Made by a program: the position numbers and the translations under genes. A DNA stretch of 5,976 nucleotides. Source: JAGZHZ01 sp965150505 (GTDB lineage: Bacteria > Bacillota > Clostridia > Lachnospirales > Lachnospiraceae). Each line of letters opens with the position of its first letter. Within the stretch, counting starts at the first letter, position 1. Location of the stretch: NCBI GenBank assembly GCA_965150505.1, contig CBCTVZ010000129.1:1-5976 (forward strand), in the 5' to 3' direction. Under the pieces are notes generated by a model. That model saw only the letters and a list, made by a program, of their open reading frames with translations, searched no databases and was not told where the DNA came from. This document shows positions 1 through 5,179 of this stretch, piece after piece.

Positions 1-20
1 TCTACTTTTTCCTGACTCAT
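1..20 (-). CDS. Start of an unidentified gene (partial, runs off the window)
   Basis: Only the first six codons and part of a seventh are visible, reading M-S-Q-E-K-V. The ATG at 20-18 is preceded by a good ribosome binding site, AAGGAGAGA (35-27 on the minus strand), 6 nt away. That spacing is the main reason to call a gene start here. The gene lies 84 nt downstream of the degV stop, in the same direction, with no terminator hairpin between them, so it may be co-transcribed with degV. A possible -10 box at 65-60 could also give it its own promoter. Too little protein is visible to assign a family. Confidence 0.6.
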
Positions 21-80
21 ACGTTATCTCTCCTTATATGTTCTTAAAATATTAGTCTTATTATACACCATAACGTATGA
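17..80. repeat. 11-bp perfect inverted repeat around the leader of the gene at 1-20
   Basis: TCATACGTTAT at 17-27 is exactly complementary to ATAACGTATGA at 70-80, with 42 nt between. On the minus strand, one arm contains the start codon of the partial gene and the other lies just upstream of the candidate -10 box. Each arm is also nearly palindromic (CATA-3 nt-TATG). It could be a pair of operator sites about five helical turns apart, or RNA pairing that hides the start codon, provided transcription comes through from degV. Function is inferred only. Confidence 0.45.
60..65 (-). promoter_or_regulatory. Candidate -10 box for the gene at 1-20
   Basis: The minus strand reads TATAAT at 65-60, a perfect consensus -10, about 40 nt upstream of the start codon. 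No good -35 is found at normal spacing; the best is TGCAAA or ATGCAA around 88-82. The call rests on the -10 alone, in AT-rich DNA where such a hexamer can arise by chance. Confidence 0.3.
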
Positions 81-104
81 TTTTGCATCATATTTTTATT
101 CCGC

Positions 105-944
105 TCAGACTACTACAATAATTCCGCCGTCATTTGCATACATTGTACTGATTCCTGCTGTATCTAATACAATAATCTCTTTGACATTCAGCTGTTCCTG
201 CAGCGCTTCTTTTACAACTTCTGCTCGATCAGGACAGTTACAGTGAGAAATTGCCAAAATTTTCTCTTCTGGATGATCTGTCTTTTCAACAATATAATTT
301 ACCATCTTTACAAGAGCCTTATTGATTCCTCTAGCCTTGTCAAGCTGAACAATCGTTCCCTCTGGTGTGGAAGCCATCACAGGCTTGATCTTCAAGGCAT
401 TCGCTACAAACGCTTTGATATTGCTCAAACGGCCATTTTTTCTAAGCGTCTCCAAATTCTCCAAAACAAAAAATGTATTTTGCTCTGCAATGTACTCTTC
501 TACCTGTCTTACGACCTCTTCAAATTCTAGCCCTTGTTCTTCCAGCTCCTGAATTTTCAAAGCAATCAATGTCTCTCCGACAGAGGCAGACCGTGAATTA
601 AATACATAGACTTTCTTTTCTGGTTTTTCTTCTAAAAGTAAATTTCTGCCAAGCTGCGCGCTGTTATAAGAACCGCTCAATTCTGAGGACAATGTTACCG
701 CATAAATATGGTCTGCCGGATCATCGAATGCCTCTTTATAAATTTCAGGTGAAGGACAAGAAGATTTTGGGCAATTCGGACTTGCTGCAATCTTTTCTAA
801 AAAATCTTTCTGATCAAATGTTTCATCATCCACAAAAATCTGATCATCTAACTGCATCGTCAGGGAAGCAGTCACAAAATTTCCACTCTCCTTCATTTCT
901 TTTGTAAGTTCTCCACAACTGTCAACGACTACTTTAAAACTCAT
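105..944 (-). CDS. DegV-family (FakB-type) fatty-acid-binding protein
   Basis: The protein is 279 residues, normal for DegV. Characterised members (FakB) are cytosolic proteins that bind one fatty acid and present it to the kinase FakA, which makes acyl phosphate for phospholipid synthesis. Family marks in order: VVVDSCGEL near residues 5-13; SSCPSPEIY at 61-69; TLSSELSGSYNSA at 84-96, whose serines match the fatty-acid carboxylate site; NSRSASVGE at 116-124; LETLRKNGRLS at 164-174; and KIKP at 185-188. The C-terminus reads STMYANDGGIIVVV, as I recall for a clostridial subgroup, instead of the commoner GTH-GPG ending. The reading frame stays open to 1001, but the ATG at 944 is chosen because AGGAGGAA (957-950) sits 5 nt upstream and the protein then begins with the family's usual first strand. 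No fakA is in the window. The family call is firm; the bound lipid and role are inferred. Confidence 0.93.
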   Translation of the reverse strand: MSFKVVVDSCGELTKEMKESGNFVTASLTMQLDDQIFVDDETFDQKDFLEKIAASPNCPKSSCPSPEIYKEAFDDPADHIYAVTLSSELSGSYNSAQLGRNLLLEEKPEKKVYVFNSRSASVGETLIALKIQELEEQGLEFEEVVRQVEEYIAEQNTFFVLENLETLRKNGRLSNIKAFVANALKIKPVMASTPEGTIVQLDKARGINKALVKMVNYIVEKTDHPEEKILAISHCNCPDRAEVVKEALQEQLNVKEIIVLDTAGISTMYANDGGIIVVV

Positions 945-1009
945 ATAATTTCCTCCTGGTGATAAATTATTCCAGTATCTATATTCTGTATCCTTTATCA
1001 TTTATTATG

Positions 1010-1024
1010 TAGTATTCAATACTA
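1010..1024. promoter_or_regulatory. 15-bp palindrome, candidate operator for degV
   Basis: TAGTATT-C-AATACTA is a perfect 7-bp inverted repeat around one base. It lies just downstream of the predicted extended -10 of degV, where transcription should begin, so a bound protein would block initiation. The outer arms TAGTA and TACTA with 5 bases between them are the same as in the FapR lipid-regulator box (TTAGTACC-T-N-GTACTAA type), but the inner bases and outer flanks differ. A lipid-responsive regulator would suit a fatty-acid-binding gene; this is inference. Confidence 0.5.
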
Positions 1025-1028
1025 GATA

Positions 1029-1057
1029 ATCATAACACATATATTTCCGCTTGAAAA
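1029..1057 (-). promoter_or_regulatory. Candidate degV promoter with extended -10
   Basis: The minus strand carries TGT-TATGAT at 1037-1029, an extended -10 (TGn plus five of six -10 bases). The -35 region is weak (TTTCAA or TTTTCA around 1057-1051), which is tolerable with an extended -10. Transcription would start near 1022, inside the palindrome at 1010-1024, leaving a leader of about 80 nt. Its -35 region overlaps the -35 of the divergent promoter of the next gene. Confidence 0.45.
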
Positions 1058-1079
1058 GGGGGAAAAATAAGAATATACT
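1051..1079 (+). promoter_or_regulatory. Promoter of the DUF5721-like gene
   Basis: TTGAAA at 1051-1056 and TATACT at 1074-1079 are separated by 17 bp, close to the housekeeping sigma consensus. Transcription would start around 1086, about 40 nt before the TTG start at 1125. Confidence 0.65.
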
Positions 1080-1124
1080 AGAACTGCACGATACATATCA
1101 TACATCATATGAGGAGAATATATT

Positions 1125-1628
1125 TTGATTCACTTAACTATTTTAGAAATTAAAAATTTTATGTCAAAGCTTCTGCTTCACGATGTCTTTGACCATTTTT
1201 TACTGCTTGATGCCTCAATCAGTACCGATTGCACTTTTACGATTGATGGTCACAGAAATCGCGCTTTTTATAGCAACGAAGAATTTCAGGAACTGACAGA
1301 TCAGGAATACGCTCTTGTCTGCTGGAATCAGCTTCGCCATTTCTGCTATGAAATCATCAAAGGAAAAAAGACACCTTCCCGATTTCAATTTACCTTTCAG
1401 CTTCCACTGTCAGATACCGAACAATTATTAGAGCAATCTGCCTCTTCTCTTACAAAAAACGATATCAGCGGTCTTTTTCTTCATGTTAAATACGACGGCT
1501 CTTCTCTAAGCTGTATCACAGGAACATCGTATCAGATTTTTTCTCTCGATAAAACACTGGAACACGCTTGGGATCAAAAAATTCAATCCTTTTTTACTCA
1601 ATCTCAGATTGCTTTCGATGTTCTTTGA
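1125..1628 (+). CDS. DUF5721-like protein of unknown function
   Basis: This 167-residue protein appears cytosolic, with no signal peptide or membrane segment. It resembles a conserved clostridial family I recall as DUF5721, which has no known function. The typical parts are an N-terminus like I-x-x-I-K-N-F-M-x-x-L-L-x-x-D-x-F-D-x-F-L-L (residues 6-28), then TFTIDG-x-x-N-R-x-F-Y near residues 37-49. A mixed middle part follows, and the C-terminal third alternates strand-like stretches. The start is TTG at 1125, chosen because GAGGAG (1111-1116) lies 8 nt upstream and no ATG is better placed; the first in-frame ATG falls inside the conserved N-terminus. It has its own promoter and is divergent from degV. 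A degenerate CIRCE copy and a terminator follow its stop. The family name is from memory and should be confirmed; no biochemical role can be assigned. Confidence 0.8.
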   Translation: MIHLTILEIKNFMSKLLLHDVFDHFLLLDASISTDCTFTIDGHRNRAFYSNEEFQELTDQEYALVCWNQLRHFCYEIIKGKKTPSRFQFTFQLPLSDTEQLLEQSASSLTKNDISGLFLHVKYDGSSLSCITGTSYQIFSLDKTLEHAWDQKIQSFFTQSQIAFDVL

Positions 1629-1633
1629 TCGTT

Positions 1634-1658
1634 CTGTTAGCACTCAATTAAAAAGGGT
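1634..1658 (+). repeat. Degenerate CIRCE copy, left member of a direct repeat
   Basis: This 25-nt stretch matches 2771-2795 upstream of htpG at 22 positions. It contains an intact left CIRCE arm, TTAGCACTC (1637-1645), and a similar AT-rich spacer. The right arm is lost: only scattered bases of GAGTGCTAA remain, and the terminator stem takes its place. It begins 5 nt after the stop of the DUF5721-like gene. No plus-strand gene follows, so it is probably a relic rather than a working HrcA site. Confidence 0.75.
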
Positions 1659-1679
1659 ATCCCACTTAAGGACACCCTT
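1653..1679. terminator. Terminator between the DUF5721-like gene and Uma2
   Basis: AAGGGT-a-TCC (1653-1662) pairs with GGA-c-ACCCTT (1670-1679) across a 7-nt loop with one mismatch. Read on the minus strand, the stem is followed by a run of T, as expected of an intrinsic terminator for the Uma2 gene. On the plus strand the tail is weaker (CATTTAAAAT), though it may also serve the DUF5721-like gene. Confidence 0.7.
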
Positions 1680-1736
1680 CATTTAAAATAAGTCCGCCAT
1701 GGAAACATCAAATTATTTCCAGAAACTTAGAAGAAC

Positions 1737-2288
1737 TTAAAAAATATCTTTTGTGATCTCGGCGAGATCAATACAGAAATCTTCATAGATACCGACTTTC
1801 ACAGTATCTGTAAAACCATATTCATTCATATCATCGTTCACTAAATCATATACGGTCAAACGCTTCTTGTCTGGATCTACAATCCAATATTCTCGTACAC
1901 CAGAAGAACAGTATTTAAACAACTTCACAAAATAATCCATTCTTCTGCTACTCGGCGACACGATTTCTATAATCCAGTCAGGCGCTCCCGTACATCCTCT
2001 ATCTGTAAGTTTGTTAGGGTTGCAAATAACGGATATATCAGGCTCGACATAGTTTCTGTCATCTTCATTCAGAAATACGGCAAACGGAGCGGAATAGACT
2101 TTACAAGAACCATTCTTAGAAAAAATATAATTCCAAATCTTCCCATGAAGCTGTGAAGAAATTTCTTGATGTCTTCTGCTCGGCGGCGCCATGTAATAGA
2201 TCTGTCCGTCGATCAGTTCGGCACGCTGTCCGTCTGGTAGATCGTAGATGTCGGCGGTTGTATAGATTCTTTCCTGTGGTAAAGACAT
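1737..2288 (-). CDS. Uma2 family (DUF820) PD-(D/E)XK nuclease-fold protein
   Basis: The protein is 183 residues, usual for the Uma2/DUF820 family. Members have a restriction-endonuclease-like fold; they are common in cyanobacteria and scattered in clostridia, and their biological role is largely unknown. Visible marks in order are an N-terminal segment with LPDGQRAELIDGQIYYM (residues 17-33), the acidic pair E82-P-D84, then PDWIIEIVSPSSRR (103-116) with E108 as the second acidic catalytic position, K122, and the signature GVREYWIVDP (130-139). The putative nuclease residues are therefore all present. The frame is open upstream to 2315, but the ATG at 2288 is chosen because AGGAGGA (2300-2294) stands 5 nt before it. 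A broken RHH gene ends 23 nt upstream in the same direction, which suggests an old two-gene operon. Membership is firm; nuclease activity and target are unproven. Confidence 0.9.
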   Translation of the reverse strand: MSLPQERIYTTADIYDLPDGQRAELIDGQIYYMAPPSRRHQEISSQLHGKIWNYIFSKNGSCKVYSAPFAVFLNEDDRNYVEPDISVICNPNKLTDRGCTGAPDWIIEIVSPSSRRMDYFVKLFKYCSSGVREYWIVDPDKKRLTVYDLVNDDMNEYGFTDTVKVGIYEDFCIDLAEITKDIF

Positions 2289-2311
2289 AAAAATCCTCCT
2301 TTCTGAGGTTG

Positions 2312-2504
2312 TCAACTGGATTTACTCGGATTATTGGTTATCACGTTCCATTCTCTGATAGCAGTTTTGATATAAGCATTCATGCTTTCCCCTGCTGCTG
2401 CTTTGATTTCTTCATTCTTCATTGCTTTTCTGGACATCCAACGGAATACGCTTCAATTTTTCTTTTGCATACTCGTACATATATTCATTTCGATTTGTTG
2501 GTGT
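2312..2504 (-). pseudogene. Broken ribbon-helix-helix (Arc-like) DNA-binding protein
   Basis: Two adjoining minus-strand frames join into one recognisable small protein. The first reads ...EYAKEKLKRIPLDVQKSNEE and stops at 2414-2412. The second reads NEEIKAAAGESMNAYIKTAIREW and ends at 2312. The order (KRIPLDV strand, EEIKAAA helix, GESMNAYIKTAI helix) is that of short RHH regulators, often antitoxins. CTTCATT is duplicated in tandem at 2410-2423; removing one copy restores a single frame of about 61 codons. The helix-1/helix-2 junction also looks about three residues short. A good Shine-Dalgarno (AAGGAG, 2517-2512) is followed at the right distance by ACA rather than a start codon, and the first in-frame ATG (2480) is too far away. 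The gene thus seems doubly disabled. Family assignment comes from pattern recognition. Confidence 0.7.
2410..2423. repeat. 7-bp tandem duplication that breaks the RHH gene
   Basis: CTTCATT occurs twice in direct succession (2410-2416 and 2417-2423). On the coding (minus) strand this is AATGAAG twice. The extra 7 bp shifts the frame by one and creates the TGA at 2414-2412. Slippage could add or remove a copy. Confidence 0.8.
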
Positions 2505-2556
2505 CTTATATCTCCTTCCTTTGTGTAAAGATATTTCTTTATTGTCTTATGTAGAT

Positions 2557-2585
2557 ATAATATCACAAAAGCCCTGTCATATACA
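2557..2585 (-). promoter_or_regulatory. Candidate promoter of the RHH remnant-Uma2 unit
   Basis: The minus strand reads TGA-TATTAT at 2564-2557, an extended -10 with five of six -10 bases. The -35 position (2585-2580, TGTATA) is poor. Transcription would start near 2550, about 45 nt before the RHH ribosome binding region, and could still supply Uma2. An 11-bp repeat overlaps the -35. Confidence 0.35.
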
Positions 2586-2635
2586 TACCAAGATTTTATT
2601 AAATTGTATATTTTCGATATTGAATCATATACATA
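2577..2635. repeat. Paired 11-bp direct repeats TCATATACATA
   Basis: TCATATACATA occurs at 2577-2587 and again at 2625-2635, start to start 48 bp. The first overlaps the candidate -35 of the RHH-Uma2 unit. RHH proteins often bind repeated sites in their own promoters, so these may be old operators. The DNA here is very AT-rich, so chance is a real alternative. Confidence 0.35.
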
Positions 2636-2770
2636 AGAAACACAAAAAGAATCTAAACAAACAAAGAAGATCACAAATATTAGAAAAAACATTTGTATCA
2701 TATCAAATAAACTAAAAAAGCAAAATACACGTTATCGCTGTTTTTCAAAAATACTTAGCATTTTTCGCCT
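2588..2770. other. AT-rich intergenic DNA without a recognisable gene
   Basis: Apart from the second TCATATACATA repeat, I see no coding signal here. The open frames that cross it lack ribosome binding sites and have the composition of random AT-rich DNA. No tRNA, insertion-sequence end or riboswitch was recognised. Confidence 0.6.
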
Positions 2771-2773
2771 CTG

Positions 2774-2800
2774 TTAGCACTCACTTAAAATGAGTGCTAA
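2774..2800 (+). promoter_or_regulatory. CIRCE operator (HrcA binding site) of htpG
   Basis: TTAGCACTC, a 9-nt spacer and GAGTGCTAA match the CIRCE consensus at all 18 arm positions. HrcA, the heat-shock repressor matured by GroEL, binds this element and represses until stress. Here it sits 7 bp upstream of the -35 of the htpG promoter and about 190 bp before the start codon. That is further upstream than the common position over the -10 or transcription start. Confidence 0.96.
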
Positions 2801-2807
2801 TTTTCTC

Positions 2808-2836
2808 TTGACTTTTTCCGTTTTGCGTATTACACT
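2808..2836 (+). promoter_or_regulatory. Main htpG promoter
   Basis: TTGACT (2808-2813) and TACACT (2831-2836) are spaced by 17 bp, a vegetative-sigma promoter. Initiation would fall near 2843, giving a leader of about 150 nt. CIRCE lies directly upstream. Confidence 0.6.
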
Positions 2837-2846
2837 TAGAACAACG

Positions 2847-2863
2847 GCAGATCCATTATCTGC
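2847..2863 (+). other. Leader hairpin 1 of htpG mRNA
   Basis: GCAGAT (2847-2852) pairs perfectly with ATCTGC (2858-2863) around a 5-nt loop, at the predicted 5' end of the transcript. A 5'-end hairpin can stabilise mRNA; that role is inferred. Confidence 0.45.
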
Positions 2864-2877
2864 ATCGGCTCTCTTTT

Positions 2878-2927
2878 CTGTCAATACAGAATAAGATGAC
2901 AGGCATAGATTTTTTATCTATCCCTGT
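2878..2927 (+). other. Two competing leader hairpins of htpG mRNA
   Basis: ACAGG-c-ATAGAT (2899-2910) pairs with ATCTAT-c-CCTGT (2916-2927) over a T5 loop, giving 11 pairs with one C/C mismatch. A weaker alternative pairs CTGTCA (2878-2883) with TGACAG (2897-2902) and uses some of the same bases, so the two exclude each other. No T run follows, so this is not an intrinsic terminator. A structural or temperature-sensing role is possible but unproven. Confidence 0.45.
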
Positions 2928-2939
2928 GCCGTATTACTT

Positions 2940-2967
2940 TTGAATTACTAAAAAAACATATTATAAA
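2940..2967 (+). promoter_or_regulatory. Possible second, downstream htpG promoter
   Basis: TTGAAT (2940-2945) and TATAAA (2962-2967) with a 16-bp spacer would start transcription near 2974, just before the ribosome binding site. This message would lack the structured leader, and CIRCE would be about 140 bp upstream. The region is AT-rich, so the match could be accidental. Confidence 0.3.
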
Positions 2968-2993
2968 ACAGAATGTAAAAGGAGTGTGCCAGT

Positions 2994-5078
2994 ATGAGCA
3001 GTAAAACAGGAAGTCTTTCCATTAACAGCGAAAATATTTTTCCAATTATCAAAAAATGGCTGTATTCCGACCATGATATTTTTGTCCGTGAATTAGTTTC
3101 CAACGGATGCGATGCCATCACAAAATTAAAAAAATTAGAAGTAATGGGTGAATATACATTCCCTGAAAATCATAAAAACAAAATCCGTGTCATTGTAAAT
3201 CCAGAGCAGAAAACATTGAAATTTATCGATACTGGTATCGGTATGACTGCTGATGAGGTGGAAGAATATATCACTCAGATCGCCTTTTCCGGTGCAACCG
3301 ATTTCCTTGAGAAATATAAAGATAAAACAAACAATGATGAGATTATCGGTCACTTTGGTTTAGGTTTCTACTCTGCTTTTATGGTTGCAGATGAAGTTCA
3401 CATTGATACTCTTTCTTATAAAGAGGATGCTGTTCCTGTTCACTGGGAATGCGACGGTGGAACAGAATATACCATCGCAGATGGAAATAAGACGACAGTT
3501 GGAACAGAAATTACTCTGTTTTTAAATGAAGAAAGCGTAGAATTTGCAAATGAATATCGTGTCAGAGAAGTGTTAGAAAAATACTGTTCTTTCATGCCTG
3601 TAGAAATCTTTCTTGAAAAAGAAAATGCTCCTCAGGAATATGAAACCATCGACGAAAGCGACCTTAGAGACGATGATGTTGTGGTAGAACATATCCACGA
3701 GGAAGCAAAGACAGAAGAAAAAGAAAATGAGAACGGTGAAAAAGAAATCGTGGAGATTTCCCCTGCAAAAGACCGTGTAAAAATCAATAAACGTCCTGTA
3801 TCTTTAAGCGATACACATCCACTCTGGACAAAACATCCAAACGAGTGCAGCGAAGAAGATTATAAAGAGTTTTACCGCAAAGTATTCATGGATTACAAAG
3901 AGCCTCTGTTCTGGATTCACTTAAATATGGATTATCCATTTAACTTAAAAGGTATCTTATACTTCCCGAAAATCAACACAGAATACGATTCTATCGAAGG
4001 TACAATCAAACTGTACAACAATCAGGTATTTATCGCTGACAACATCAAAGAAGTCATTCCAGAATTTTTGATGCTGTTAAAAGGTGTTATTGACTGCCCA
4101 GATCTGCCTCTGAACGTATCCAGAAGCGCTCTGCAGAACGATGGATTCGTAAAGAAAATTTCTGATTATATTACAAAGAAAGTTGCCGATAAATTAAATG
4201 GTATGTGCAAGACAGACCGTGAAACTTACGAAAAATACTGGGACGATATCAACCCATTTATCAAATTCGGCTGCATCAAAGACGAAAAATTCTCTGACAA
4301 GATTATGGGTTCTGTTTTATTCAAAAATCTGGAAGGCAAATATCTGACTTTACAGGATTTCATTGACGAAAACAAGAAAGAAGAAGAAAAAACAGAAGAA
4401 AAAACAGAAGAAACAAAAGAAGAAAATGCAGACAATCAGACAGAGGAAACAAAAGAGGAAGATGCTCAGGATGAAAAGAAGAAGACTACACTCTTCTACG
4501 TCACAGATGAAGTTCAGCAGAGCCAGTACATCAACCTCTTCAAAGAACAAGGTCTTGATGCTGCCATCTTAAAACACAATATTGACTCTGCTTTCATTAC
4601 ACATCTGGAGAGCAAAAATCAGGATATCCGTTTCCAGCGCATCGATGCAGATCTCGACGAGAGCATGACAGACGGCTCTTCTGAAGATTTAAAAGAAACA
4701 ACAGATACATTGACCGAAGTATTCCGCAAAGCTTTAAATAACGAAAAATTAGAGGTCAAAGTTGAAAAACTGAAAAATGAATCTGTTTCTTCCATGATGA
4801 TCCTCTCTGAGGAAAGCAGACGTATGCAGGAAATGATGAAAATGTACGGAATGTACGGTATGGACCCATCTATGTTCGGCAATAACGAGACACTCGTACT
4901 GAACGCCAACAACAAACTGGTACAGTATATTCTTGAAAATAAAGATTCTGAGCATGTTCCAATGATGTGCTGCCAGTTATATGATCTCGCTGTGCTGAGT
5001 CATAAACCGTTAAGCTCAGATGAGATGACAAAATTCATCGCACGCAGCAATGAAATCATGATGCTTCTGGCAAAATAA
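2994..5078 (+). CDS. htpG: Chaperone HtpG (bacterial Hsp90)
   Basis: HtpG is the cytosolic homodimeric Hsp90 that remodels client proteins using ATP. At 694 residues it is longer than the usual 620-640. N-terminal GHKL ATPase domain (about 1-225): IFVRELVSNGCDA (29-41, catalytic E33, N37), FIDTGIGM (77-84, D79) and IGHFGLGFYSAFMVA (118-132). A charged linker (about 225-260) leads to the middle domain, with HPLWTKHPNE (275-284), the WIHLNMDYPFNLKGILY stretch (307-323) and LPLNVSRSALQND (371-383), whose R377 is the expected ATP-contacting arginine. A K/E/T-rich insert (about 460-497) precedes the C-terminal dimerisation part (498-694), which has a methionine-rich MMKMYGMYGMDPSMF near 614-628. 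AAAGGAG (2978-2984) lies 9 nt before the ATG. CIRCE upstream predicts HrcA control. All ATPase motifs look intact. Confidence 0.98.
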   Translation: MSSKTGSLSINSENIFPIIKKWLYSDHDIFVRELVSNGCDAITKLKKLEVMGEYTFPENHKNKIRVIVNPEQKTLKFIDTGIGMTADEVEEYITQIAFSGATDFLEKYKDKTNNDEIIGHFGLGFYSAFMVADEVHIDTLSYKEDAVPVHWECDGGTEYTIADGNKTTVGTEITLFLNEESVEFANEYRVREVLEKYCSFMPVEIFLEKENAPQEYETIDESDLRDDDVVVEHIHEEAKTEEKENENGEKEIVEISPAKDRVKINKRPVSLSDTHPLWTKHPNECSEEDYKEFYRKVFMDYKEPLFWIHLNMDYPFNLKGILYFPKINTEYDSIEGTIKLYNNQVFIADNIKEVIPEFLMLLKGVIDCPDLPLNVSRSALQNDGFVKKISDYITKKVADKLNGMCKTDRETYEKYWDDINPFIKFGCIKDEKFSDKIMGSVLFKNLEGKYLTLQDFIDENKKEEEKTEEKTEETKEENADNQTEETKEEDAQDEKKKTTLFYVTDEVQQSQYINLFKEQGLDAAILKHNIDSAFITHLESKNQDIRFQRIDADLDESMTDGSSEDLKETTDTLTEVFRKALNNEKLEVKVEKLKNESVSSMMILSEESRRMQEMMKMYGMYGMDPSMFGNNETLVLNANNKLVQYILENKDSEHVPMMCCQLYDLAVLSHKPLSSDEMTKFIARSNEIMMLLAK
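4386..4409 (+). repeat. 12-bp tandem repeat inside htpG
   Basis: GAAAAAACAGAA is present twice head to tail, each copy encoding E-K-T-E. Imperfect relatives follow to about 4460, giving most of the acidic insert (ETKEE-type units). Loss or gain of one copy keeps the frame. Confidence 0.85.
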
Positions 5079-5179
5079 TCGTCTGATCTCGCAAATCAGC
5101 AACGTACTTGTGAACTCTCGAAAGACAATGGGATTTTCGCGAAATAAATTGAAATAAAAAATCAAAATTTTCTATTATA

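Noticed and set aside
945..1001. Longer degV reading frame starting at 1001
   Set aside because: The extra 19 codons overlap the predicted leader and do not resemble the family's N-terminus, and AGGAGGAA sits ideally before the ATG at 944.
1634..1658. Working CIRCE for a heat-shock gene downstream of the DUF5721-like gene
   Set aside because: The right arm is lost and no plus-strand gene follows before the Uma2 gene, which runs the other way.
2289..2315. Longer Uma2 reading frame starting at 2315
   Set aside because: The extra nine codons cover the strong ribosome binding site (2300-2294) and overlap the end of the RHH remnant; the ATG at 2288 is better.
2453..2701. 82-codon hydrophobic open frame on the minus strand
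   Set aside because: It has no ribosome binding site, random AT-rich composition, and crosses the RHH remnant in another frame.
2309..2715. Plus-strand open frames opposite the RHH remnant and spacer
   Set aside because: They are antisense to the recognisable RHH coding region, rich in F, I and Y as random AT-rich frames are, and lack ribosome binding sites.
2896..2943. 15-codon open frame in the htpG leader
   Set aside because: The ATG has no ribosome binding site and the frame coincides with the hairpin, so the codons are explained by the structure.
4386..4460. Possible CRISPR-like repeats in the GAAAAAACAGAA stretch
   Set aside because: The repeats are in frame within htpG, have no unique spacers and are only 12 bp.
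4363..4572. Lysine-rich open frame on the plus strand, and matching minus-strand frames, inside htpG
   Set aside because: These are other-frame readings of the purine-rich repeat encoding the HtpG acidic insert.
5135..5144. Palindrome TTTCGCGAAA after htpG
   Set aside because: It is short, stands alone between htpG and its terminator, and has no promoter or start near it.
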